DNA of 64,000 nt, from positions 39,796,141-39,860,140 of the forward strand of contig CM055095.1 in NCBI GenBank assembly GCA_029204225.1, in the 5' to 3' direction. Made by a program: the position numbers and the translations under genes. Source of the DNA: Diphasiastrum complanatum. Its lineage: Eukaryota > Streptophyta > Lycopodiopsida > Lycopodiales > Lycopodiaceae. Positions 34,958 to 46,029 of this stretch are shown here, piece after piece. Below the pieces are notes generated by a model. It ran no database searches and was not told where the DNA came from. It was given only the letters and a program-made list of their open reading frames with translations. Each line of letters begins with the position of its first letter. Position 1 is the first letter of the stretch.

Positions 34958-36804
34958 GGATGGTTGGAGGGGTGTCCTATGTGGGCTGATTCCGTGATTG
35001 ATTTGTATGGGCGCGGCTAGGCAAAGGTCCGTTGGCAGGACCATCTCAAAGGGGGACCTTGTCTTTGTTACTTGTTAGTAAACCTGCCTAAGTGTCTTAC
35101 TTGTACGTATTCGTGGTGAGTCTTAGTACTCGTGCTTTGCCTGGTTTGCATGATTGCTTGTGATACAAGGAGCTGATGGCTCGAGAAGGAACCTTTTCTT
35201 TTGAAGGCTGATACCATCAAACAAAGAGGACTACAGAATCTGTGCGGCGGATTTGCAGTTCAAGTACTCGCACGTGAACGACAACGAAATGACTCAATGT
35301 TTGCAAAGGATGGATGACTAGCCTGTTTCTTGGGTTAGTTTCATTTGCGACAACGCCCACCAGACGCAAGCAGGAAGTCAAAAGTTGGAAAGGGCCATTT
35401 CAGGGGAGATCTTCTATAGCAGTTGGTCTTCATTTTGGGACGGCCACCTTCGGAACTGAAACTCACTGAGCATGGGTGATATCCAGTATCAGTTGGGTTT
35501 TTCCTCAAAGGGGAAAAGACTAGGATCCTCTTCAGAGATTGGCAACAAGTTGGATCGAGCCATAATCCTAGCAGATGGGAAGCAAAGTGTTGGAAAGGCT
35601 TTTGTCCGAAGAACTCTACTCTAAAGTCCGATCAGCTGATTTATTAAGTGGAGGGGAACTATCACACACACCTCTCTCTTGGGGCAAATTTTGAATTAAA
35701 GTTGATCAAAATGGGGGCAAATTCAAGGTGACCTAGCCATACTCACACGAGGAGACTGGCGAACTTTGGACCTAATAAGTTGACAAGTTTTTGTTGTGGA
35801 AAGGAAAGTTTGTTATAGGCTTTCTCTGGACCAGCAATGATGAGGAAACATATGAGTACGCTGGCTTGTGTTACGCGTAAGGCAGCTGATCAATGAAGGA
35901 ACTGAGAAAGTTGAGTCTTGCATGAGAGACTTGGTATTTCGAACGGACGCTAAGGGACAGTTCGCGTTGAGATCGGATTAGTGCAAACTCTGGGTGCATG
36001 TTTCTGATTCAAAGAGAGCTACTTGAAGCCAAGCTCGATGTACACTTCTTGTTTTGACTGTGAGGCAACTAACCAGTGATGGAATTGTGAAAGTCAAGTT
36101 TTGCGCGACGGACATGGTGCTTCAAACAAACGCGAAGAGATAGTTCGGATGCGGATCAAACTGGTGCGACCTTTTGGCTTTCCACGAGGTCAATGGTTAC
36201 ATTTGGGCTGATTCAAAGAGCTACTTCAAGCTAAGTGAGAGGTGCATTGCGGAGTACTCAATCTTTGCCTACCTTAAAGAGCCAAGATGGAAAAGTATCA
36301 AGATCAGGCTTGGACAAGGAGAGAAATCAAGGTGCAGAAGCAACAAGGCACGGAGTGGACCATAAAGTGGGCAATCAAACGATAAATCCTTCGGCTCAGG
36401 GAGCCTTGATACCTGTGCGGAACTGAACAAATCTGGAGCTCAGGGAGCTCAACATTAAGTGCATCAAGGACAAATCAGGAGCTCAAAGGAGTTCCAAAGT
36501 CGAAAGTCAGAAGCGACAGGGGCGAGCATTTCAAAGAAAGGCCTCTGTCACCAGTTAATAAGGTTCTCGGGTTTTACGAAAGCGATATCAAATCTACGCT
36601 TTTCCCAGACAAAGATATATTTTCAAGTTATGTAATTTTTCAGTACAAAGAGCTGAGCCTCCGACTTGTGGTGTGCCAGCTTCAATGTTAATAAAAAGTG
36701 GCCAGTAAATTGAGTACTGTGCCAAGTAGCTTAAATGTATAGTTACTTTAATTGGGAGACACCTTTACTTTAATCTGACATCTGATGAGGACATCAGATT
36801 TTAT
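34958..36804 (+). other. Non-coding internal region of the A element
   Basis: No retroviral domain can be found in any frame on either strand. A diverged tandem duplication lies at 35875-36055 and 36060-36250, sharing CAACTAACCAGTGATGGAA-like, AAGTCAAGTTTTGC-like, GACAGTTCG.GT and GATTCAAAGAG.GCTACTT words. AT/GC content is more balanced than in the copia elements. Confidence 0.75.
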
Positions 36805-36818
36805 AAAGGTGGGGTGGA
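36805..36818 (+). promoter_or_regulatory. Polypurine tract of the A element
   Basis: AAAGGTGGGGTGGA ends exactly at the start of the 3' LTR (36819). It is purine-rich except for two T residues and is in the right place to prime plus-strand DNA synthesis. Confidence 0.8.
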
Positions 36819-38063
36819 TGTTGTAAAGCTACCTTTACAAGCTTTACTTCCGGCGCCATCGGCGCCAGCTATGTCCCCGGCGCCAGCAGCGCCCCTGCTG
36901 CTCCCGGCGCCAATGGCGCCGGCGTCGCTCCCGGCGCCACTGTGACCAGAATCCAGCCGGCGCCAAGTTCCTATGGCTGAAAATCTTTGATCGGTTCTAG
37001 CGAAGTCCAGAGAGCTCAGATCGATGTGCAATCACCTCACACGATCTAGGCATGATTAAAGGAAGCCTGGGGAACAATAAAATCTAGAGAGAGAAAATGA
37101 CTTTCTAGAAAGAGAAAATCCTAGAGAGAGAAAAACGTGCTTTACCAGCTTGGGTAGAGTGCTTGGTATGAGGGGGGGTGCCGAATCACACCAATACTAT
37201 AGGGGAGTGCGGGTTGCGACTCAGGGCGAGCTCCAACCAAGTCTCAGCCTCCCTTGCTGGAATGTTGTCATGGCTCTCGCCTTGGCATGCTAGCGCCCCG
37301 GAGACTAGGGTCGGTCACACACTTGAAATGTAACCTTCTCAGATTTATCAATAAAGTGGGATTTTCCTCAAACTGACTCTGATTACCTTCTGGGTTTCAG
37401 TGTTCGGTAAAAGCGCCAGTTGTAAGGCCGCTTTCAAAATTTTTAACTTGGCACATAGCTGAGGGTCGTATCCCGGGACGCCAGCGGTATGCCGTCGGGA
37501 CCATTCGGTCCGTGGCGCCAGCGGTATGCTGTCGGGACCATTTGGTCCAAGAACTGGTTGTTTCCATATCTGTCGCGGCTTGTGGTTCTGAGTGTTCCTT
37601 GCATGAACGTGAATGGGTTAAGCTCTTGGGGAACGGGCTCTAACCTGTCGGCTGAGTTGGATGGCTTGCTTGGGTGGATGTTACCTGTTTATGGCTGTCC
37701 AGTCTGGCGTGGCGCCAGGTTGGCTTCCAGCGCTCGTGACGAAGCTTTCAGTTGGTTAAGTCTGATGTAAGTCAGACCGCTTGCTTGGAATGGATGTTAC
37801 TCGTTTGTAACGAAGCTTCGAGTTGGTTAAGTTTGATGTATGTCGGGCGGCTTGCTTGGAGGGAAGTCACCCACATCGGGACCCCCGATCTGGCATGGCG
37901 CCAGGTTGGATCTCAATGTTGGTTTTCGGAACTTCATGTTGGTTAAGTCTGATCGTTGTTGGCGAGTTGGCTGCTTGTATGTCAAGTGGGTTTGGATGGC
38001 AAGAGTTGAAGGCTGGGAAGCTAAGTCGTGGTTCCCGGCTCCCTTTGGGATGCCTGCGCTACA
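36819..38063 (+). repeat. 3' LTR of the complete A element
   Basis: 1245 bp. It matches 33237-34481 at a constant offset of 3582 with two substitutions that I can find (GGCGTCGC versus GGCGCCGC near 36922, and GGCGAG versus GGCAAG near 37962). Confidence 0.96.
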
Positions 38064-38945
38064 CTACCCACCAATACTATAGGGGAGTGCGGGTTGCGAC
38101 TCAGGGCGAGCTCCAACCAAGTCTCAGCCTCCCTTGCTGGAATGTTGTCCTGGCACTCGCCTTGGCATGCTAGCGCCCCGGAGACTAGGGTCGGTCACAC
38201 ACTTGAAATGTAACCTTCTCAGATTTATCAATAAAGTGGGATTTTTCTCAAACTGACTCTGATTACCTTCTGGGTTTCAGTGTTCATTAAAAGCGCCAGT
38301 TGTAAGGACGCTTCAAACTTTTTAATTTGGCACATAGCTGAGGGTCGTATCCCAGGATGCCAGCGGTATGCCGTCGGGACCATTCGGTCTGTGGCGCCAG
38401 CGGTATGCTGTCGGGACCATTTGGTCCAGGAACTGGTTGTCTCCATATCTGTCGCAGCTTGTGGTTCTGAGTGTGCCTTGCATGAACGTGAATGGGTTAA
38501 GCTCTTAGGGAACGGGCTCTAACCTGTCGGCTGAGTTGGATGGATTGCTTGGGTGGAAGTTACTTGTTTATGGTTGTCCAGTCTGGCGTGGCGCCAGGTT
38601 GGCTTCCAGCGCTCGTGACGAAGCTTTCAGTTGGTTAAGTCTGATGTAAGTCAGACCACTTGCTTGGAATGGATGTTACTCGTTTGTAACGAAGCTTCGA
38701 GTTGGTTAAGTTTGATGTATGTCGGGCGGCTTGCTTGGAGGGAAGTCACCACATCGGGACCCCCGATCTGGCATGGCGCCAGGTTGAATCTCAATGTTGG
38801 TTTCCGAACTTCCAGTTGGTTAAGTCTGATCGTTGTTGACAAGTTGGCTGCTTGTATGTCAAGTGGGTTTGGATGGCAAGAGTTGAAGGCTGGGAAGCTA
38901 AGTCGTGGTTCTCGGCTCCCTTTGGGATGCCTGCACTACATCATC

Positions 38946-39469
38946 CCTACTTTATAGGACCTACACCTAAATTTAAGGTGAAAATTGGACCAACTAGCTA
39001 TCTACCAAGCATGACTCTAAGAAATAGACTAGGGTTTCATTTTAGGTCAAGGAGAGTGAGTTAACTTCCTTATTACATGCTGGAAATCCACCTAACTTCA
39101 AGAAGGAAGTCGAATTTGCTATGTATTCCAAGCTCCCATAGTGAGAAGATAGAAAATTTTTGGAGCTCATTGGCAATCTCAAGCTAGTTCACTATGTACA
39201 TTGAGTTTTTGTGATCCAAATGAAACCAAATCAATTTCTACTTGTTTCTCAGGTTAAAGGCCGTACTACAGCCTGTAGTACACACATGTGAGCTCGGATT
39301 TCAATGTTGATCAATGCTTTTGATTGTGAATGCTTGTTGTTTGTCAAATTGCCAATCTAGATCAACTTTTTTGTGTCTAGTTTTTTGATAGATTGTTAAG
39401 CAAGCATCCAATCACTCTTGTGAATCTTTTGTAGATCCATTTATGGTCCTAAAGTACAGTACTTTCACA
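38946..39469 (+). repeat. 5' LTR of B1, right part
   Basis: Together with 32726-32901 this makes a ~700-bp LTR. It matches 42790-43310 and 59680-60202 and ends TACTTTCACA. The left part is separated from it by the two nested A insertions. Confidence 0.93.
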
Positions 39470-39482
39470 TGGTATCAGAGCC
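39470..39482 (+). promoter_or_regulatory. Primer-binding site of B1 (tRNA-iMet type)
   Basis: TGGTATCAGAGCC directly follows the LTR, as in B2 (60203-60215). Confidence 0.94.
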
Positions 39483-39899
39483 AAGTACAAGAGTATAAGC
39501 CATTGATCTAATGCAAATCCATTTTTAGCAAGTTTTGGTGCTAAAAACTAGTATTGAGAGGACAAGCTAAAATCTTGATTTGAGGAGATTTGATCCCAAA
39601 CTTGGTAGGGGTCCAAATCTGTACTATCCACATGTGTGGGCACCTCTGAACCTGCATTTAATGCATGGTATTCATTTGATACAAAGAAATTCAATTTGTA
39701 AGCTTTTGATGTAATTTTTGGTGAAAATCTTAGGTTAAGATACCAAGATTGAGTGCCATTGATTAGATTTGACATAGGGTCATGAGATCTAATTAATCTA
39801 GGCTGAAATCAGGTCCTCTAAACTTGTTTTACAGTTCTTGAAAGTACATCAAAAAGTGTGAGGGAGATTTAGTCATGTTACTGTCCAAAAATAGCCAAA

Positions 39900-40255
39900 A
39901 TTGACAAGATTTGATTGTAAGTAGATTTCACATCATCTTATCTTCATTTCAACTTTGAGGGAGTGCTAGAACTGAGATTATAAGTCCATTTGTTGGATTA
40001 GAAATCTAATTTGAGTAAAACACTACAAGAGAGAGACCTTAGTGAGTTTCTAGAGACAATCAAATCCATTTCTTGGCAAGATTTGTTTGAAAGTAGTTTT
40101 CACTTCATCTTATCTCCATTCCAACTTTGTGAGGGAGTGATAGAACTGTGATTATAAGTCCATTTGTTGGATTAGAAATCAAATTTGAGTGAAACACTGC
40201 AAGTGTGAGACCTTTGTGAGTTTCAAGTCAATCAAATCTATTTCTTGTTTGTAGA
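39900..40255 (+). repeat. Tandem ~176-bp duplication in the B1 leader
   Basis: Two units (39903-40078 and 40079-40255) share GGCAAGATTTG.TTG.AAGTAG.TTTCAC, TTATAAGTCCATTTGTTGGA and GAGACCTT.GTGAGTTTC. The same duplication is present in B2 (60645-61000), so it was in the common ancestor. Confidence 0.9.
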
Positions 40256-40270
40256 AGTCACTAGTAAGAT

Positions 40271-41938
40271 GGGATCTGCTAATACCTTCTAGAAGCTAGT
40301 GAGAGATTGAATTCTACAAATTATGCTATTTGGAAGGTTAGGATGGAGTCACTCTTGGTGCTCCAAGACCTTTATGAGTTCTTGATTGAAGATGAACATG
40401 AACCTCTAGGTGCACAGGAGTTAGCTAGATACAAGAAGAGATCTAGGCTTGCACTTCATTGTGTGAAGATGAATGTGAGCAATGATTTGTTGAGAGAAGT
40501 ATCAGCATGTACTAGTGCTAAAGAGGCTTGGGAGTCTTAAAATTCAATCTATGAATCTAGTAACACTTCAAGAGTACTCGTGTTTAGAAATCAGATTTTG
40601 CAAAGCATGAAGAGAAGTGAGGAGAGTGCACAGGATTATGTACTTAGAATCAAGTCTCTAAATAGGGAGTTGGCTTCCATTGGAGAGAAGATTCATGATG
40701 GAGAGCTTGTTCAAATTGTCCTTAATGGTCTAGGAGATGACTTTGCAAAGTTGGTCCAAAGTTTTGCCATCCAAGACACTTTGCCAACTATAGAAAAACT
40801 TCACAGTGTATTAGTGGCTGAAGAGTGTAGGATGCTCCATGCAAAATCTAGGATGAGTTCCTTGTCTTTGCAGGATGGTGATGAGAAATCCAATTTCTCA
40901 TTTAAGGGCAAAAAGAAGACCAATGGAAAGAAGAAGCATCCAAAGGAGGCCAAAGAAGAGGATGATGCATCAAGCTCAAAGGACAAGTCAAAGCATAAAT
41001 GTTTCGTTTGTGGAAAAAAGGGGCATTATGCATCTGAATGCTACAAGAGGCTAAGAGCGCAAGTGGAGGAGGACAAACAAGGAAACCTTGCAAAGGAGGA
41101 GGAGGAGGATGAAGTAGATCTATTCTTGATGGCATCTACATCCTCACCAACAAGCAATAGCAATTCAAGAGACAATTGGTGGATCGATAGTGGGGCTAGC
41201 TCTCACATGTCTTGTGAAAAGGACTTTTTCTCAACCTTACACTCTCTCAATGCTACTGAAAAGTTTGTCTTTACTGCAAATGATGAAGAGTGTAGGATAG
41301 ATGGTGTTGGCACCATCTCTTTGTGTCTAGAATCCTCAAAATGCATGAATCTAGAAAATGTCCTTTATGTACCATCAATCACCAAGAATATGCTTAGTAT
41401 TGGTCTACTCTTAGAAATTGGTTTGGATGTCCACTTTAAGCATGGTGTTTGCTTCATCTTGAAGAATGATGTTTGCATTGCAAAGGGATTTAAACATGGA
41501 AGATTGTTTAAGTTGGAAGCTAGTGTTGCTTTTGAAAGAATGAGCTTGGCAAAGGAGGAGATCACTCAAGAAGAGATCTTGGCAAAGTGTGATTTTGCTT
41601 GCATTGAGGAGGAGCATCAAAAGGAGGAAGATCTTGAGGATCAGCCTCAAAGCATGAGAGTTCCAAGGGAGTCCTCAATGACAATGGTCGAGTCATCAAA
41701 TTGCATGCAAATTGTCCATTCAAGTGTGCATCTTGCAAGGGTGGTGAGCATTGGAGAGTCTACTATCTTTGAATACCTTTTGGAAAGTAGTAGTAGACAT
41801 GAGGTGACTTGTTTCTTACCTTTAAGATTCATGGTGTTTATTACTTTGTATGACAAGACAATGAAATGGGATGCTTTGAAATCTATAGTTGTTGTTGATA
41901 AAGCGATTTCATTGGATAACTATTTTGTAATAGTTTGA
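40271..41938 (+). pseudogene. Gag, protease and degenerate pol remnant of B1
   Basis: The family start is ATGGGATCTGCT (40271), but B1 has a 4-bp deletion shortly after it. A stop follows at about 40538 (ES*NSIYES). The rest is open to 41938. Blocks are NYAIWKVRMESLLVLQDLYEF, SLNRELASIGEKIHDGELVQ, a zinc knuckle CFVCGKKGHYASEC (near 41000), the protease site WWIDSGASSHM (near 41180), NVLYVPSITKNMLSIGLLLE and GRLFKLEA. Beyond this an integrase core should come. Instead about 150 codons of unfamiliar, acidic to hydrophobic sequence follow (AKEEITQEEILAKCDFACIE; MVESSNCMQIVHSSVHLARV), shared with B2. Confidence 0.88.
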
Positions 41939-41989
41939 ATAGAGTCATAAAAAATGAAACATCATTTGCTCTGGAAATATTTCTGTCCA

Positions 41990-42402
41990 CATGCTTTGTG
42001 CATGATCATTCCAATGTAAGGAACAAAGATTATCTTATTTCAATGATAGGAATAATGGTAGTGTTTTGCTCTTCAAGTAGAAATTGTAGAATCTACTTGT
42101 TTTCCACCAAAGAATTTGTCTATGGTGGAAATGTAATCTTTCAAGAGTGGAAGATTTGTAAACCTGAAGAAGATCAAAACCTTATTTAATTCATTGATGT
42201 TTTGGAGTCAAGTCAAGTAGAGGATCAAGCTCAAGACTCGAGGACTCCAAGAAGTATCAAGATGGAGCCATCTAGGCTCAATCATATGGATCAAGCAAGG
42301 CAGGTTGTCTTTGGCAACATTATGTATGCACTTAATAGTTTTATTGATGTATCTTCAAGTGCACAAAATGCCTTGGAATCCATGTCTTGGCATGATGTAT
42401 AG
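41990..42402 (+). pseudogene. Integrase C-terminal remnant and linker of B1
   Basis: Frames at 41990-42189 and 42202-42402 contain FCSSSRNCRIYLFSTKEFV and GGNVIFQEWKICK. These correspond to the GYSxxSKGYRVYxPST...VVGRDVIFDE segment of copia integrases. They are followed by PSRLNHMDQARQVVFGNIMYAL, equivalent to the linker before RT. No RT follows. A piece at 42466-42540 resembles the RGGERSFxDI.LY start of the RNase H region. Large internal deletions are implied. Confidence 0.7.
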
Positions 42403-42613
42403 TTTTTGAAGTGTGCTACATGTATATAGACACATTTTTAGAACGTCTTGTAAGGGATCCTTTAAGAGGTGGTGAAAGATCCTACATGGACATCATTCTC
42501 TATTGGAGTCTCAAAAGTTCCTTGTTTGTAGCTGGAATTTTTAGACACTTCTAAAAGCTTTCATTCATCTAGTAAGAGAGTTGTAAATAGATCAAGCTAA
42601 ATTTGAGGAGGAG

Positions 42614-43310
42614 TGTGAAGAATTGCCAAAAATTGGCAAATCTAGTTGATCAAAAACCATGTAGAATAGTGTAAATTGTGTACGCAAGTGTGTCCCACAC
42701 ATGTGAGGCCATGATGCCACATGGGAAACCCATCCTAATGTAGGTTAGGTCAATTCAAGAGAGTTGGTCATGTCTATTTGGTGGTCATCCCTACTTTATA
42801 GGACCTACACCTAAATTTAAGGTGAAAATTTGACCAATTTATCTACCAAGCATGACTCTAGGAAATAGACTAGGGTTTCATTTTAGGTCAAGGAGAGTGA
42901 GTTGACTTCCTCATTACATGCTGGAAATCCACCTAACTTCAAGAATGAAGTCGAATTTGCTATGTATTCCAAGCTCCCATAGTGAGAAGATAGAAAATTT
43001 TTCGAGCTCATTGGCAATCTCAAGCTAGTTCACTATGTACATTGAGTTTTTGTGATCCAAATGAAACCAAAGCAATTTCTACTTGTTTCTCAGGTTGAAG
43101 GCCGTACTACAGTTTGTAGTACACACGTGTGGGCTTGTATTTCAATGTTGATCAATGCTTTTGATTGTGAATGCTTGTTGTTTGTCAAATTGCCAATCTA
43201 GATCAACTTTTTTGTGTCTAGTTTTTTGATAGATTGTTAAGCAAGCATCCAATCACTCTTGTGGATCTTTTGTAGATCCATTTATGGTCCTAAAGTATAG
43301 TACTTTCACA
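42614..43310 (+). repeat. 3' LTR of B1
   Basis: 697 bp, TGTGAAGAATTGCC...TACTTTCACA. It is preceded by the purine-rich tract TTTGAGGAGGAG. It matches the 5' LTR and both B2 LTRs with scattered differences. Confidence 0.95.
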
Positions 43311-43625
43311 AAGCATACTCTCAAATCCCTACTGGATTGAAGAAGAAGCTAGATGACACTAGAAGACACTAGAAGAAAATCATTTTTTATTGGTTACTCT
43401 CCTGAGCACAAAGCATACTGTGCTCTACAATCCAATTTCGCATAAATCTTTTGCAAATAGAGGTGTAATCTTTGTTGAAGATCAATTTTTCGACCACAAG
43501 GGTAAGGCTACAGCCAATTCCAAATTTAGGATTGAAACCAATTTTGACCTCAGGGTCAAAAATCAAAAAATTGATTCAGACTCAGACAACGCGCCACCAA
43601 ATCTTCAATAGGTGGAATCGCATCA
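43311..43625 (+). pseudogene. Copia integrase remnant (element C), part 2
   Basis: It resumes the integrase interrupted at 32725: AYSQIPTGLKKKLDDT, FFIGYSPEHKAY, then after a frameshift LYNPISHKSFANRGVIFVED. These are the standard copia blocks that follow FGCxAY in order. Coding becomes unrecognisable after about 43620. Confidence 0.85.
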
Positions 43626-45060
43626 GAGAGTCAAAATTCAGCCCAGAAGGTTGAATCGACCCATACAGTCTCCATCCCGATTTATGGATGATCCATCTTG
43701 TTACTTTGTACAAAAACCAAAATTCTGTGTCAGAGGCAATGTCAACTAGTCAAAGTTATAAACAGAAGATCAAATCCACTGGAATCTTTTTCGACCAAGG
43801 GTCGGTGGATCGAATCAGATCTAATCACCTCGGTACTAAATTCGACCTAGAGGCATATATCGACCCATATATTATTTTGACACTGTCAGTCGATTCCAAC
43901 TCACGTCACAATCAGAAGGACGTCATTGACATTTATCCAACTCTATACAAAAATTTATTGCTTATAACCATGGCTATCTATTGTAGAAAGTCTCAAGTAA
44001 ATTAAGTATATCTAATCTTATACTTTCAAGTACAGATCAACACAGTGTATATACCAGATCAAACAGAACGATCAGCTCAGTTTGTAATTTTAGTCTGCAT
44101 TTTTTGATCAATCAACAATCTAGCAACTAAAGCTCTTCTATTTTGCGCCTCACAGACTAGTGCACAACTTCTTACTCATGTATTCTATTTTTGATTAATT
44201 AAAGAGTGCAAACTTTGTCCACACTACTGATTTGTTCTTGGCGCAATAGCATACTGATTTAATGCATCTTGATTATTGTTGCTAGCTTGACGCATTACAG
44301 ATCCGTGAACCACAGCTCACCATTCCAAATTCTGTTGGGCCCGTAGGTCGAGTTTGTATCTTGAATGAATCGATCCAGATTCTAATTCTGAACATCCATC
44401 AGATTATTCAATCTAAACACACTCTGATTTTGAGTCATCATTGAAGTTTTGACATGTTATGGGTCCATTTTTATTTCCTTTGAAGCTGGACAAATTAGAT
44501 AGAGTATTACATAAACATGCAAGAACTAGATCAGACACTATTTCATGGTGTTTCCCGTTATCTAAAAGGCACCGTTGATGGGTTGAACTCGATGTTTCAA
44601 CTTGGATTTGTTGTAAAGTGCCATGACCTGAACTATTTCTTGAACAATCAAATTTTGCCATGAATTCAACTTGTAGAAATGAACAAGAATTTGTTATAGT
44701 CTCAACTTGTAGGTTTATATGCCATCTTGGGTAAATAGCTAACACAATTCAAGATTTGAAAAATTTAGATGCCATATTGTGTAGGCAACCAACAAAAGGC
44801 AAGATCTATGAATATACTCACAATTTTGAACAAGCACTCACTCTAATCCAAAATTAGTAACGTAACATGTGAGAAAGAAATAGAAAAAAAGAAATGTTAC
44901 AGCATCATCTAAGAGTATGGATTTGGTTGCTTAAATATTGCAATAACACAAAGGTGAAATTACTTTGTTATAGCGAGTATAGGAGTCACCAACAATTGAA
45001 AGAGAACTTATAGAAGTCTTGAGTAAGCTAACTCTGCTCTGTAAAAGCTATGAGCTTATT
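43626..45060. other. Unassigned sequence
   Basis: Short stretches such as AATCGACCCATA, TTCGACCAAGGGTCGGTGGATCG and TTCGACCTAGAGGCATATATCGACCC recur between 43640 and 43880, suggesting a decayed repeat. The rest, including a 110-codon frame on the minus strand at 44413-44745, shows no recognisable protein. Confidence 0.4.
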
Positions 45061-45109
45061 ACTGACAATCAGTCTGAAGAAAGAATCGATGCATAAAAGC
45101 ATTTGCAGT

Positions 45110-45215
45110 GCCGACTTATCGGGGAAGCCCGACTAGGCCAACTTATCGGGGAGTCTGACTTGTCGACTCAACCGACATATCGGGGGAACCCGACTTGTCC
45201 GACATATCGACTTAT
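45110..45215. repeat. Array of CCGACTTATCGGGG-like short palindromes
   Basis: Five or six units of (C)CGAC(T/A)TATCGGGG, about 20-25 bp apart. A shorter array of the same type (CATATCGGGCATCATCCGACAA) lies at 53040-53098, next to copia remnant E. It is probably part of the LTR of the D/E copia family. Confidence 0.65.
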
Positions 45216-45429
45216 CAACTACTCCAACTTAATTGGCCACGACAACAACTAGCTCAACTTCGAATAGTTGAAGCCTTCTCACACCCACTTCTTGTACTGT
45301 GCAGCGACTTGGACAATGACAGTAGCAGCCACGATATCCTCTAGACGGCACAACTCCTCCACGCCATTTTCATTGTACACTCATCTGCACAAATGTAAAT
45401 TGTATATAGATGACCATTGTAATCTAATT

Positions 45430-45860
45430 AGCCAGTAGTCAATGTGAAATCTAGGGTTGGCCAATAAGGCAATAGCACTCTAATTATCACAAAATATAAT
45501 TGTCAGAGTGTACTGATTTAGAATAACATCTGACAATAAATTTCTCAACCAAAATGCTTCTTTAATAGCTTAAGATGCAGCAATGTACTCTGCTTCTGTA
45601 GTGGAAAGAACAATAGAGGTTTGCTTATGACTGTTCCGAGCCGATGGAGATTGTCATTGTCGACTTTTCCATAGCAGATGCACTGGTCCGTAGTAGCTCA
45701 AATATATCTCATGACTCTTATAAGAGCCTTCCACTGGGTGATTCCAAGATTAGCCATGAATTGGCTTAGTGAGCTGACTGAAAAGCCATATCAGGTCTTG
45801 TACAGACCATTCCATACATGAGGGATCCAAGTATCAATTGATATAAGTCAACAAGAGTCC
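45430..45860 (-). pseudogene. Copia RNase H fragment, inverted (D/E family)
   Basis: Minus-strand traces are KQTSIVLSTTEAEYIAAS, IKEAFWLRNLLSD and IIFCDN, and upstream MAFQSAHSANSWL. They match the RNase H of the plus-strand fragments at 46.0-47.0 and 53.2-55.0 kb. It points the other way and ends about 180 bp from the next D fragment. Confidence 0.75.
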
Positions 45861-46029
45861 TATTTTTTAAGAGTAAATAATATAGCTTTAAAATGGAGAG
45901 ATATATTAATTCTCATGAGTTTTTCAACCTAATTTGTGCTTCAGACATTAGATTATTTGTGGGAGGTCATAAAGCAATCGAATCATATATTTAAATGGTT
46001 GTTTCATAGTATGACAAAATAATTTATAC

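Larger units (their letters stand above)
33237..38063 (+). mobile_element. Complete family-A element, non-coding (LARD type), very young
   Basis: A complete 4827-bp LTR element with two LTRs of exactly 1245 bp (33237-34481 and 36819-38063) in which I count two differences. It has the perfect 5-bp target-site duplication CTACC (33232-33236 and 38064-38068), a primer-binding site and a polypurine tract. The 2.3-kb internal region encodes no gag or pol; the longest frames are about 120 codons, overlap in conflicting frames and have no motif. This fits a large retrotransposon derivative mobilised in trans. It lies inside another A LTR. Confidence 0.97.
32902..38940 (+). mobile_element. Solo family-A LTR inside the 5' LTR of B1 (interrupted)
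   Basis: 32902-33236 and 38069-38940 together form one A LTR of about 1207 bp (TGTTGCAAAG...CTGCACTACA). It is flanked by the perfect 5-bp duplication TCATC (32897-32901 and 38941-38945). The uninterrupted target can be read at 42785 in the 3' LTR of B1 (GGTGGTCATCCC). It lacks about 35 bp around the inner insertion point compared with other A LTRs and is more diverged than the inner copies. Confidence 0.95.
32726..43310 (+). mobile_element. Copia-derived gag-only element B1 (interrupted)
   Basis: LTRs are 32726-32901 plus 38946-39469 (5', split by the A insertions) and 42614-43310 (3', 697 bp), running TGTGAAG...TTCACA. A primer-binding site follows at 39470. The coding region has Gag and the protease motif, but no integrase core and no RT; only traces of the integrase C-terminus remain. 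It interrupts copia C between FGCIA and AYSQIP. Flanking bases are TAGCA (left) and AAGCA (right), a target-site duplication with one mismatch. Copy B2 at 59510 has the same gene content, so the deletion predates both insertions. Confidence 0.92.

Noticed and set aside
39470-42613. B1 and B2 as autonomous copia elements
   Set aside because: No YVDD reverse transcriptase block and no integrase DDE core could be found in any frame.
44413-44745. 110-codon minus-strand frame
   Set aside because: No motif, no conserved copy, ordinary length for chance in this region.
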